This document shows, one piece after another, positions 31,569 to 43,065 of a DNA stretch of 64,000 nucleotides. The position numbers and the translations under genes are program-made. This stretch comes from Euglena gracilis (lineage: Eukaryota; Euglenida; Euglenophyceae; Euglenales). The stretch's first letter is position 1. Each line of letters opens with the position of its first letter. The DNA lies in NCBI GenBank assembly GCA_039621445.1, contig CP154957.1, forward strand, positions 8,475,071 through 8,539,070. The letters run 5' to 3'. The notes under the pieces were generated by a model that was not told where the DNA came from, made no database searches, and worked only from the letters and a program-made list of their open reading frames with translations.

Positions 31569-31660
31569 TCACACAATGGCCACACATGTCGTCGATGGCC
31601 ACACGTGCTCAACCGGGCTTAGGTCGGGAGACATGGGTGGCCATTCACCTTCACTGAATG
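31569..31660 (-). pseudogene. Tc1/mariner transposase fragment
   Basis: The minus strand reads EGEWPPMSPDLSPVEHVWPS then a TGA. Ser-Pro-Asp-Leu-(Asn/Ser)-Pro-(Ile/Val)-Glu-His-(Val/Leu)-Trp is the hallmark around the second catalytic Asp and third acidic residue of Tc1/mariner (IS630 superfamily) transposases. Only about 30 residues remain. A degraded inverted second copy lies at 31,736-31,796 (PPMSPDPSQVEQLWPS on the plus strand). Confidence 0.6.
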
Positions 31661-31735
31661 ATGGAGCAAGTATTTATATGTCCAAAGAAACAAGAAGTTT
31701 CTGAAAGACAAGAGAGAGGGTGAAGCTTTTCAATC

Positions 31736-31796
31736 AAGGTGATGACCGCCCATGTCTCCGGACCCAAGCCAGGTTGAGCAATTGTGGCCATCAGTG
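31736..31796 (+). pseudogene. Second, inverted Tc1/mariner fragment
   Basis: The plus strand reads PPMSPDPSQVEQLWPSV, a substituted copy of the minus-strand fragment 76 bp away. The two form a hairpin-like inverted repeat of about 58 bp arms. Confidence 0.55.
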
Positions 31797-33218
31797 ACAA
31801 AGCAGCTGCGGGACTTCACGTTTAGTGGTAAATGTGACCTGTGGGTTGCCTCAAAGTGGCCTTGGAGACCACCCGCACGGTGGTCGCTGTGACATTGTAT
31901 GATTCCGTGCCTGGCCTTGTTGCAGCTGTCAGGGGCAACGTGAACCCTCGAAAAAGGCAACACAAAAAAAGCACAAAAATGCAAAAAAAACGCAAAAAAA
32001 AGAATGCAAATTCAATTTTCTGCATTTCGGGGTGTCAAAAAAATATAACTTTTGATGCCGTGATTCCGAAAATAATCAATTTGTCAGCCAAAATTCTAAA
32101 AATTCCAAAACATGACAAAACCTTTCTTCTCAGAGAAAATTTGGGTTCCAAAATGCGAATTCATTTCAGTCGAAATCATTCCAAGCAGAACTCAGAAAAG
32201 TCAAAAAAGTTAGAATCGTGCCAGAACAAAAAAAAATAAATAAAATATAAATAAATAAATAAAAGGAAAAAAAACAAAAAAATACAAGTGTTCCAAAATC
32301 CAAAAAAAATACACAAAACACAAAAAAAGGATTTGCATTTTCTCCCCTGCAACCAACCTTCCGAGAAAAATGTTGTTCCCCCAAATGTTCCCTCAGACAT
32401 TTACCATGTGCTCCACCAGTGCACGTGTGTGCTTTTCAGGAAGGCTTCAGGGGCGAACAAACACAAGCCCACAAGTCGCAGGAATCAGCAGAGAAGGGGA
32501 ACAGAAAGAGAGGAGGTGAAGGATGCGGGGGGGACCTTCAGAGGTGGTAGAGATGGATGGTGAGGGTTTGCAATTGCCCACAGCGTCTGTGACAGTCTCA
32601 ATTTGGCCAATCCTGGGGGAAGGCACCACCTGGGTGGCTGTCAGGGGGCGAGAGGGGGTCTGTGCTTGCCTGGTCGTGGGCCAAAGTTTGCCAAAGGAAA
32701 ATTGGCTGGGGCAGGCACCGGGGTCCAGAACCGACCCCCCCCCCGAGAGGGTGTGCCTGCTATGGGCAGGCACCCCACAGCACAAGGCACTCTCCTCCCC
32801 CCTGGGTTGATAAAAAGGAGCCTGGTGGGTTTTGGGTGGGTGGGTGGGTGGGTGGGTGAGTTGACCTTCCGGGGGGGGGGGGGGGGGGGGTTGTGTGGTT
32901 TTTTTTCGAAAAAGTTGGTGGGTGGGTTTTTGAGCCCAGGAAAAATTGCCTCCCCTTGGGGGTCACAAAGTGAATCTATGGGTCGGCCTTGGGGTGCCTG
33001 GGGGGGGGGGGGGGCATGGCCAAAAGTGCCTGGGCACTTGGCCAAGGCACTTCGGCGCAAAGAAGCCGGAAGGCCTGAAAAGGATCTTCAGGCCATTTTA
33101 ATGGCCATTTTCAAAACGGCCATTTTTGGGCCCCGGCGCCTTCAGCGCCGGGGAGTGTGCTACAGCACCACCCAACCCAAAACCCGACCCCCACCCCCGG
33201 GGGATCGAAAGTGCCTTA

Positions 33219-33621
33219 AACCCCCCCCAAATAATATTGCACTGCAGCACTATTGGACGGCCGCCTCCGGCAGCGGGGGGTGCAGCATTATTTGGACCCG
33301 TATTATTGGACCAGGTGCTTCCATCACCAGAGGCACCCTTTTTGCCTGCTCAATGTCCTACTCTGAGGCTAGCGAGGTGCACTCCGGTCGTATGGTTCAT
33401 CTTCGAACAACTTCTGTGAGTTGTTCGGGTGGGGATTCGCCCCTTTCCCCTCTCTGCGGGCTACAAAAGGTGCCTGCAGTAGGCTGCACCAGCTTCTACG
33501 CATTTCACATTGGTACGTTTTGGGGGGTGCAGCATTATTCGACGCTCGCTTCATCTGGCGGGGGGTGCAGCACTATTTGGACCCGCAGCTCTATTGGCCC
33601 CGCAGCACCATCAGGGGGGAT
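33219..33621. mobile_element. TA-flanked element of the GCAGCACTATTGG subfamily
   Basis: Left TA-AACCCCCCCC-AAATAATATTGC, right GGGGGGAT-TA. It carries four or more copies of GCAGCAYTATTNGAC-type words and a shared core (GGCACCCTTTTTGCC; GTGCACTCCGGTCGT). It is the intact counterpart of the interrupted copy at 20.0-21.9 kb. Confidence 0.75.
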
Positions 33622-34143
33622 TACCCCCCTGTCTGCCCATCATACATCTCTTTAAGGACCCCGGGGGGAGTTGCTGGGCTAGGGCTAGAAATTTGGGCTG
33701 GCTAGAAATTTGGGCTGGCTAGCCCGCCCCCCCCCCCCGGGGGGGCTGGACCCCGGCTGGACCCGAACCGGGGCGAGCTGGACTGAAATCGGAAAAATGC
33801 CCAAAAATGACCTGCCAAACACAGTTTTGAAAAAATGATGCATCTGAAACCCCCCAAAAATGCCCCAAACGCCCCCCAAACCCCATTTTTGGCCACTTTT
33901 GAACACAGTTTTTCAAAAAATTTCGGCGCTTCGCGCCGAAAAATTTTGGGCTGGACCCCCCGAAAAGGGGCTGGCTAGCTAGGGCTAGCAGCACCCCCCC
34001 GGGGGGGGGGGGGGGTGCTGCTGCGGCTGGGCTGGGCCCAAATCAGGGATGGCTGCAGCCGCCCCCCCCGGGGGGGGTTCGCAAAACCTTAGAGAGATGT
34101 ATGCTGCCCATAGCACCCAGCCCCCCAGGGGGGGGCGTGCGTA

Positions 34144-34375
34144 ACCCCCCCCCTAATAGAAGCACGGGGCCGCTACAAGCGCAGGGTCCAAATAAAAGCG
34201 CACCTCCCGCCGCTGAAAGCGGCGGTCCGCTACAAGCGCACCCCCCATTTTCATGGGATTTCTAAAGGAAATCAACGAAAATCACGCAGGTAGGGTCCAA
34301 ATAGAAGTGCACCCCCCCCCCGCCGCCGGAGGCGGCGGTCCGCTATAAGCGCACCCGTGCTTCTATTGGGGGGGT
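34144..34375. mobile_element. TA-flanked element (AATAGAAGCAC word)
   Basis: Left TA-ACCCCCCCCCTAATAGAAGC, right GTGCTTCTATTGGGGGGGT-TA: near-perfect inverted ends. The interior has GTCCAAATARAAGYGCACC repeats and GCCGCTGAAAGCGGC / GCCGCCGGAGGCGGC hairpins. Confidence 0.75.
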
Positions 34376-36700
34376 TACTTTCTTAAAAAGAAGCCTGAAA
34401 CCCACCCACCTGCTCAAAACCCACCCAAAATCGGCCCAAAACCCTTGCGGGGAAAAAAATCCGGCTGGGCCTTTGTTCAGGCCAGGCTGACCCATGGTGC
34501 ACCCTCCCCCGGGAGGCGGGGTCAAGCAGCCCCAACCCGCCCGCCCGTCCACCCCCCCCCCCCCCCCCCAAAACCTCCCCCAGGTCAGGAAGGTGTTAAT
34601 ATAAGACATGACCCGACCGAACATCAGAGCCGGGTTCCTTGTGGTGCCTGCCCAGGTAGGCACCCCCATGGTGGGGTTGGTCGCACTTTAAATACATATA
34701 CATAATATACACATGTGCATAATATATAACAATATATTAATGTGTAATACACATAAATGTATATAATATATATATATATATATATAGTTCAGCCTGGCCT
34801 TTGCTTTGTGATGATGTTTGCAGGGGGGTAAGGGTTGTGTTTTGAGTGTATGCTTGCGTGAACGAAATAAACGTCGATGAAGTGTGCATGCCTGAACCAG
34901 TCAATTTTTCGGCACATGGGGAGGGGTGTGACTTTCTACAATGAAGCCTATCAGCCATCGCAAACTCGGCAAAACAAGCTGCACAGGGGGAAATTATTTA
35001 TGGCATCCCTGGAACATTGTTCATTGTTCATGTTCAACCAACCAAACTCAAAAAAATGCGTTTTTTGTTGTTTTGATCGTGGGCCACAAACAAAATAAAA
35101 AAAGTCGATGACCCGGACCGTCCTTGGACCGCCCTTGGAAAGTAGTGGTTCAAAACCCTTAAAAAGCCTTGAAAAGCTTTTAAAAAATGCCTTAAAATGC
35201 CTCAAAGTACCTAAAATTTCAAAAAAATTGCCCTACGAAAGCTTTAAAAAGTAATAAACCCTGTCAGCCACTCACTCCAACTTTCAAACTTACAGGTTGG
35301 TGTGGGAGAATAATAGCTCGACCCCTGCTCTTCTGCATATCAAAACTGAAGGGGGAGTGAGGGAGTTTCACGTGGACCGGGAACCTGAAAATAACAAAAA
35401 AAAAACAACAACAAAAATGGGAAACCAAGCAATTGGGAAAAGAAGAAACTGGGATTTGCTGACACTCGGAGGCAGGCTCACCAAGCAATTGCATGCCTCA
35501 ACCAAGACAGAACTGCCACAGGCAAGGCTGGAGAATGCCATACACCATGCCACTCTTCAGGTTGTTCCATTTTTTTTCCCGTTTCACTCGCCTTGGGCGC
35601 AGGCAATGTTGAGCAGGAATAGGCAATGGTGACAATTCCCAACGTTGGGGCATGACCATTCTTCAAAACGTCTGAAGCTGCACATCGACACCAGCCCACC
35701 ACACATAAATGAACACATAAACGACAAAACCCAAACCTGAAAGAAGACTCAGAGACTGACATCAACCGGACGCTGCTTGTTTTTGGCGGACCTGAATTGG
35801 AGAATGGCATGAAAGGATTCAGTTTAGGCCGAAGCGAAAGATCAAAAAAAATGGTTACAAGCATCCAGAGGTTTGTCTGGACACTTTGGTTGGGCAGTGA
35901 CAGCCTAGCATCCGAACCTCCCTTCATGAACCGGAGACATCCCAGCCAGCCAATGGATTCATTGCAGATATGTACTAAATGCAACAAATTCACACCAGAT
36001 ATCATTGTCATATCTATTGTTATATTTTTGATTAGATTTTGATATGCCAATGCAATAAAGTTATTATTAGTTATTCCAGATATTAGGGAGACTTTCTGCT
36101 TTGGAAAATTGTGCTCCGGTGCCACAAAACCAGGAGGAAGTTGAGAAGCCAAAAAATAGCCATCGCAGTTGAATTCTTGGTTGGGCAGAGCAGGAGATGC
36201 CAAATTATTTTTCTCAAACAGCTCAAAACCTGTGAAAACTGCTGTGGCATCCTGAGATTTTGGTGGCCATGTGCAAAACAGCCGAAGGCCAACTTTAGGA
36301 GGGCCAAGGTTACATGTAAGGAGGAGGGGGGCCAAGCGCCTGGGGGGGGGGTCCAAGGGCCCGGGGGAGAGGGAGGTGTAGGTGTTAATAGCCAGGAAAT
36401 TGGGCAGATATTCACATGTCATAAGGTTTTTGTGCCCTGGTGCCAAATCAACGTAAATAATGGGCGAACAGTTTGGCACCCCAACCAAAAAAATTCGAGA
36501 GATTGCCACAGCATCTCCCGTAAAATGGCATGACCTTGCAAAAGATTTGGTCCTTTGGGGGGGTGCTAAGCAGGGGAAAAAATAAGGCAGCTATTGTTTA
36601 TACAGCCCCCCCCCGGGGGGGGCGTATAACCAATCAGGGGGGTCAAAAATTTTTGGTGTTATTGAGGGAATAGGGTTAGGGTTAGGAGTTCGGCCTACCT

Positions 36701-37184
36701 CAGGGGGGGGGAAATGCGCTCGCCCGGCCTCGGAAAAAATGCGCAAAAATGCGCAAAAATGCGCAAAAATGCGCAAAAAAATGCGCAAAAAAATGCGCAT
36801 TTTTGGAAAAAATGCGCAAAAATGTGCAAAATCCGAGAAAAAATGCGCAAAAATCACGAAAATGCAAAAATTACCCAAAAACATGCAAAAATGGCACCAA
36901 ATTTGACGAAATTATGTAGAATAATGAGGAAAATGAAAGTTTCAAAAAAGTCGAAAATTTCAAATTTTTGCAAAAAATTGCAAAAATGGTCAAAAAATGC
37001 GAAAATTTTGGAAAATCACGAAAAAATGTGCCAAAAAGCAAAAAAAATGCGCTGAAAAAAATGAGAAAATGCGCAAAAAATGCGGAAAAATGCGCAAAAA
37101 TGCGCATTTTTGGAAAATTTGAAAAAATGCGCAAAAATGCGAAAAAATGCGAAAAAAATGCGAAACGCATTTTCCCCCCCCCTG
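36701..37184. mobile_element. hAT-like element with AAATGCGC array, copy 3
   Basis: Same CAGGGG...AAATGCG and CGCATTTTCCCC...CTG ends with a different interior dominated by AAAATGCGC words. The 8-bp flanks GCCTACCT and GCCTACCT are identical if the terminal G is counted in the duplication. It sits between outer inverted repeats that include GGGTTAGGGTTAGG. Confidence 0.7.
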
Positions 37185-38788
37185 CCTACCTTTAGGCCTA
37201 ACTTATAGAATTGTGTTAGGTGGACAAGTTAGGCCGAACTCCTAACCTTAACCCTACTCCATCAACAACGCAAAAAAAAAAATTGACCCCCTGGAATGAT
37301 TATACGAGGGGGCCAAACAGGAACTGCCAAAATAACTCCTTTGTTCAGCAGGATAGGCAAAAGATTTGGGCATTTTGGATACAGAGTGGGAATAACCTTC
37401 AAGCCACTGCAAATGCGGCTGCAATACCACTTTTCGCCTTGTCCCATCAGTGTGCAAGAAAGCTGACATATGGACATACGCACCAAGCTCCAGAGCCCAA
37501 ATCCTCAGGGTTCCGGAGTTGTGGGCTTTTTGTTTTTTTCCAACCTGGTCCAAAATCCATGGTTCCCAATTTCCGAGCTTGTCGTGTGCAGAGCTCTTTT
37601 CAGGAGCCCAGAATTCGGGATGGAGGGGGAATCGAGGAAAATGAGCGGAGAGACCTTTTTTTTATGGGTATTTCACAGGCCACAATGTGGCACATGTCCG
37701 GGACCACAACGGTGCACACCGCCGCGAAGTTACATCGGCTTCAACTAGACAAAAAAAGGGTACCTCGTGAAGACTTTTGCACCGGACTGCAGCACTACCC
37801 ACCCCAAAACCCAGTCGAAAGTGCCCGCCCCCTGCCTGCCCACAGCACCCCCCCCCCTGGGGGCAGGACTTCCTCAAAAGAAACCTTGCTCCCGCCTCCT
37901 GCCCAAAATATGGCAATGTCACAAGGATTTGCCGTTGAGGGGGTCTCAACGACAGAGGTGGAGTGGATCTGTACTGGAGGGGTTTGTGTTAGTGGGCCGA
38001 CCTCAGGGTCGCCTATGGTTCCCTAGGTCGCCTAGGGAAAACGGTTCTCTAGGGTCGCCAGGTGGCCCGAGAGAACACCCTAGGGTCACCGGCCTGAGAT
38101 CGACTGATCGTCCCCCAAAGGGTGGCAGCAGGGGAGGGAATATGCAACAAGGCACCTCACAATGTGCAATACAAAAAAAACACAAAAAGCAAAAAAAAAA
38201 TGCAAGTTGCATGTAAATTCCTTCAGGGGCTCCCCGGGGCTGTACACTTTTCTGCTGGAGAGGACTTAGAAATCTTTCACCTGCTCCAAAAATGCAACAT
38301 CAAAGGAAAAGGTTGGTGCAAAATGCAAAGTGATATGGTGGTTCACCTAATTGCATCCACTTCCATTGAATTATGCAACTACTGCCAATGTGAATTTCGG
38401 TCCAAAAATGTATGCAACTTCCAGATGTCTAGTAACAATTTGCCTGTTTTGCCTTTGCAAATGCCCGAAAAAAATCGGAAAGGCAAAATATGCAAAAAAA
38501 TGCAAAAAAATGCGATTTTTCAAAAAAAAATATTGTGCAAAAAAAGGCAAATTATGCAAAAAGTGCAAAATACTCAGGTTGGATTATGCAAAAAATGATA
38601 AATTATGCAACTTGCATATTCCCCCCCCCTGATGGCAGTCATTATAATTCATCAAATGCACAAGGCTCTTGATCAGAGCCTTGTGGTGACCTGTGGGGAG
38701 GGCCAGTTTGGTGACCTGGTCTAGGGGAGGGTAGGCCCACCCCCCAAGGGCGAAGTGGGTACCGAAGGGGTAGTGGGCTGTTTTTGGC

Positions 38789-39010
38789 AACCCCCCAAAT
38801 AACCTGGCGGGGCCCTTGCTCCTGGCAGTGGCCGAATAACTTGGCAGGGGGAGGGCCAAAAAAAGTTGGTTCCAGTGACTTGGCACCCCCCTTTTTAAGG
38901 CAAAATTCCACCAAAAAAAAGGCCCAAATAACCTGGCGGGGGGGGGGGGGGGGGCCAAAAGTTGGTTCCAAATGACCTGGCACCCTGCCAGGTTATTTGG
39001 GAGGGGGGTT
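38789..39010. mobile_element. Poly-C/poly-G-capped element (AAATAACCTGGC word)
   Basis: Left CAACCCCCCAAATAACCTGG, right CCAGGTTATTTGGGAGGGGG-GTTA. The interior repeats AAATAACCTGGC and GTTGGTTCCAAATGACC words. The left flank is CA rather than TA, probably a mutated duplication. Confidence 0.65.
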
Positions 39011-39759
39011 ACAGAAAATCGCCAAAAATAAGAGTTCGGTGAAGATGGAGCCCATGGCCATCGCTGGAGAGCCCTTGAAGCCTTGAGGGTTTCAGATTCG
39101 ACCGTTGAACTGTGCAACCGAACCCATAGCGAAGGTACAAGCGCAGGCACCAGAATTTCTTGGAGGGGGTAGAGGTCGTGGGCTGATCCTTCCCAGTCCA
39201 CCACAGGGGTCATGATCCACAGGGCAGTTGCCCCCCCCCTTGCCGCGATCCCGACGTGGTGAGCAGGGGGCAACATAAACATGTTTTTTTTGCCTTTCAT
39301 ATTTGCGAAACGCCCTGTTTTTGGAGGGTTTTTTTGCATTTCTTTGAAAGCAGATGCAGTTTTGGAGTTCTGCTGGTAAATGCTTTCTATTTAAAATTTG
39401 GCCCAGGTTTTTGCCTGACTTTCTGTTATTTTATGTTCTTTTGGGCCAATTGACGTCCATGGTTTTAGGGTGAGTTCACAGAATTGCAGAAACGATAATT
39501 TGGACTCTTTTTCATCCCAAAGTGCATAAAATCGATGCTGCGTCATTTTTTTTGCATTTTTTGGGGTTCTTTGAATTCTGAACCTGGTTTTTCAAAGGTC
39601 CATATGAGAAGGTGCCACCACGCAACGCTTTGGCAGCAGTCTGTCTTCACAGATCAGATGGGGCGCAATGGAATGGTGCACTGCCTCTCGTGGATTGGGC
39701 TGGACCATACTTCTTGCCACAACATTGTATGCATCTGTGCGAGCACCTGTGAGTGTGCT

Positions 39760-39763
39760 GTGT

Positions 39764-39794
<31 letters not shown>

Positions 39795-39930
39795 GGTGTG
39801 TGTGTGCGCGCGCGTGTGTGGGTGGGTGGGTGGGTGGGTGGGTGGGGTGGGTGTGGGTGGGTGTGTGTGTGTGTGGGTGGGTGGGTGGGTGGGTGGGTGC
39901 ACGTGGCCGTTGATGTGTGGGGGGGGGGGG
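39760..39930. repeat. GT/GGGT-rich tract
   Basis: GTGTGT then repeated GGGT units. Potential G-quadruplex former on the plus strand. Confidence 0.85.
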
Positions 39931-42070
39931 TGGAATGGTGGGAGGGCCGTTCTCATTTTTTGATGTCAAGATTTCCTTTTTTTCCTTTGACACCATTGTG
40001 GACAAAAGCAAAGAGTTCAATTAATCCCCTCCTTTCATCCCCACTTTTGTTTTGTGGGGGACGACAAAGATTTCAGGAGGGTTTGTCAACCTTTGGTTGA
40101 CAAAATTTTATGAAGGAGAATGGTTGCTGCCAAAGATGTCAAAACACCACTATCCAAAAAAAAACAAGGAAAAAACCTCTCCTTGAGAAGGGGCTGTGAG
40201 GATGAAAAGAGGCCATCACTTGTTCATTATTAGAATTAAATTAGAATGAATTAGATTCATTTTGAAAAAAAAGATTTTCATTTGTCAAAAAAAGAAACGT
40301 TTTGTTCAATTTTTTTCGAAAAACAGTGCAAAAATAAAAAAGAAGAAAATTACGCTTGCCACATTCTTTGGGGCGAATTGGGGGGGAAACGGCCGAAGTA
40401 AAACTTTGACCTGGAAATTGGCACCTCCGGAAATATGGGAAGGCCTGGAAGGGGAGAGGGTCGGACCCCCCACCCAACACCCACAGAGTTTCGGGTATTC
40501 CTGTACAGCCCTGGCTTGAGGTCTTTGGTGGGTCGGAAATGGCCCAGAAAGAAATTTACAATTTTTTGGGGGGTGAACACCAGAAAAATTAGTCAGGTGC
40601 AGAATCATTGCCACAAGTCTGTGACATGACCCCGGAGGACTTGTCAAAAGCCACCAAAGCGCTGGGAGGTGGTCCCTCGTGCCCTGAACCAAAAAAAGAA
40701 AATCTGCTCCCACTGCCCGGCCTCCCAGAAAGTTTCCCTGTGGGGGAGGTGGAGATGGAACGCCTTCCAGGCAGAGCGGTCGTTGAGCAAAAAAAAATTC
40801 CCGTCCCAGCCATACCTTACCAGCTTACCGACCCCCCAGGGGGAGGGGGGTCACTTTCCACTTTTAGAAAACCAGTCACCCACTTCCTACCCCCCCCCCC
40901 CGGGGGGAGGTAGGAAGTGGGTGGTCGATCACTCTGCCACTCCGCCAAAATGGCCAAAAATCAAATGATTTTGGTCGAAAATGCAAAAAAAAATTCTGGC
41001 GTCTTCGGCGCCAGGTGGCCACTTTCTGCCAATCCTGGCCAACTCCACCCGGGGGGGGGGGGGGGGGGGGGCGGGAGCCAAAAACCAGTCAGTCACTCCG
41101 AAAACAACCCCCGGTGGGGTACCTTAAGCAATGGTATGGTCCCAGCACATTCAATCAAAAATACACTGGAAAAAATGGGCAAAAAAATGGCCATATTTTG
41201 GCAAACACGGGTGTATTTCGGGGGGGGGGTGATTTCTGGCAGCTTTGCACCATCGCCCATCCACCCAAAACTTCAAAAAAAAGAGTTTTTCCGCCTTGAA
41301 TTTTTGACTCCATTCCGGATCGGCCGTTTGCTTTCGCTCAGGCCAAAGGGCGGTCCTTCAGGAGCGGTCCTCAAGGGAAAAAAATGGAATACCATAGACT
41401 GCCCTGCTTCCAGGTGGGGAAAAAAGAAGCGCAGTCCGGATATAACCGTAAGGTCGGCACAAATCCCACAGGAAAACGTGGGGGCATGCGCACCGGAGCT
41501 CAGGGGAAGAGGGTGGGTGCAGGGCTGGACAGCAAGGGATGGGGATGGGGACCAAGAACTTTGCCCGGGGAAATTTCAGCCAGAATACCCCCCCCACCTT
41601 CAATCATGGCCCGGGCCAAGCGCCTGGGGGGGGGGGGGTATTCTGGCTGAAATTTCCCTGGGGCCAGGGGGCCAACCTTATGAGGGACAGGTTTGCACGT
41701 TAAGAATTTTGGCAGCAAAGGGCCGAAGGCCAACTTTGGAACTTCGGCAGGGCCAAGTTTGCATGTAAGGAGGAGGGGGGCCAAGCGCCCGGGGGGGGGG
41801 GGGGGGGGGGGGTGGCGTAAGTTGCCAGAAGTGCGCATGCGCTCGTTGAGGAGGCTTTGTGCGGCAGGCCCCAATTTCAAAAAGCTGTCTGTGTGATATC
41901 CTTTGAATACATGGATGCCAACAGGCTTTTTTTACCGACCGGGGGGGGAGTGGGGTGGGTGGGTGCTATAGGGTGCCTGCGCATAGCAGGCATACCCCCC
42001 CCGGGGGGTGGGCAGCCCGGGGTACCCACTTAGGCAGCCGGATTCGCACTTGGGGGTTTTTTCTTTGGAA

Positions 42071-43065
42071 TTTGCGCAATTGTGCAAATAAACATTTTTC
42101 TGTGAAACCCCTGGGTCCCTGTACCCTGTCCGCCGAAAATATTTTTTGAAAACGCAAACGTAACTCGTTAGGGCTGGGCAATTCGAACCCCTTCAAATAC
42201 AAAATCCTAACTGACTCCGCGACCGGACAGACGCGCGAAAATTTGTACCTCTCCCTCTCCACAGCTGGTTGTTTGCACACTGTCTGTTGGACACCTACCG
42301 ACACCCACTTCCACCCTACACCACCCTGCGGCACCGATTTGGACAGATCTGGCGGCGTATGGTTTTGCACTTTTTGAGGGTCAAAATGTGACCTGGGAAT
42401 GCTGACCGTTTGGCAGGTGACGAAAACAGACACCTTTGATGAATTCCAGAATTATTGTGAGGGTCTGTTGGGTGCCGGAACTTGTGAATTACGATGGAAT
42501 TGGGGGTGTTTAGAGAGGGGTGTGAGACCACTGTTTTTGACAAGGTTGAAATAACTCCCGGTGAATTGGAATCTTCTAATTGCTGTATGAAAGAAATTTT
42601 AATTATGGCGCACTGCACACTTGCGCAAATGCGCGCACAAGCAATTGATTCTTACTGTGATTGGTTGCGTTGCTCAGAGTGCGATTGTGTCAGAAATGAA
42701 AAGTGACCCTGTTTTATTTGTGCAATTGCGCGCACAATTGCTGATTTTTGTTGTACAAAGACCCAGAGGGTAATGTGTTACCAGTCACTGGACGTTGACG
42801 CTGAATGGGTGTGTATGCAAGTTACTTGTTGTGTCAGTACGGGTGCGACTTGTATGGCTGGTGGAGATGTTGTGACCAATGGGATGCGATGTTGCTCGCC
42901 AAGTGAGAGAGTGTGTGTCATGTGCGGGGTGGTCAAGGCTCAATGGCGATGTTGGTGTGCTGTCCCCTGTCTGGAGTTGACGTACATAGGGGACGGCAAG
43001 GCAGGTACAGTTGTGAATTATTATGTTCTTTTTGTTTGTTGACTTGCGCAATTGCGCGCACAAAC
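42071..43065 (+). promoter_or_regulatory. Four GCGCAATTGCGC-type palindromes upstream of the ParB-like gene
   Basis: TTTGCGCAATTGTGCAAAT (42,071), TTGCGCAAATGCGCGCACAA (42,621), TGTGCAATTGCGCGCAC (42,719) and TTGCGCAATTGCGCGCACAA (43,044). Elsewhere this palindrome occurs in introns of the same gene, so this stretch may be 5' introns with unrecognised exons, or a regulatory cluster. No exon here could be supported. Confidence 0.5.

Larger units (their letters stand above)
31860..36655. other. No supported gene; dense small elements
   Basis: Besides the listed TA elements, it holds homopolymer-rich blocks (32,700-33,200; 33,640-34,100; 34,390-34,560). The block at 34,395-34,510 repeats 23,345-23,460 (AAAATCGGC..., ATGGTRCACCC). 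A 343-codon minus-strand open frame (35,478-36,509) overlaps a dispersed repeat (GGCCGAAGGCCAACTTT) at one end and has no recognisable motif. Confidence 0.4.
37260..42060. other. No supported gene; repeat-rich intergenic DNA
   Basis: It includes the element at 38.8-39.0 kb, the GT-rich tract, G runs near 38,940, 40,880, 41,055 and 41,790, and several copies of GGGGGGCCAAGCGCC (36,330, 41,613, 41,777). Long frames at 40,917-41,768 cross homopolymers and are not credible. Confidence 0.4.

Noticed and set aside
32603-33655. 350-codon plus-strand Gly/Pro-rich frame
   Set aside because: Crosses poly-G runs, a GGCAGGCAC palindrome and the TA element at 33.2 kb; no motif.
36671-36686. Telomere
   Set aside because: Only two TTAGGG units inside a palindromic repeat; not a chromosome end.
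40917-41768. 283-codon plus-strand frame
   Set aside because: Depends on long G runs staying in frame; composition is that of repeats.
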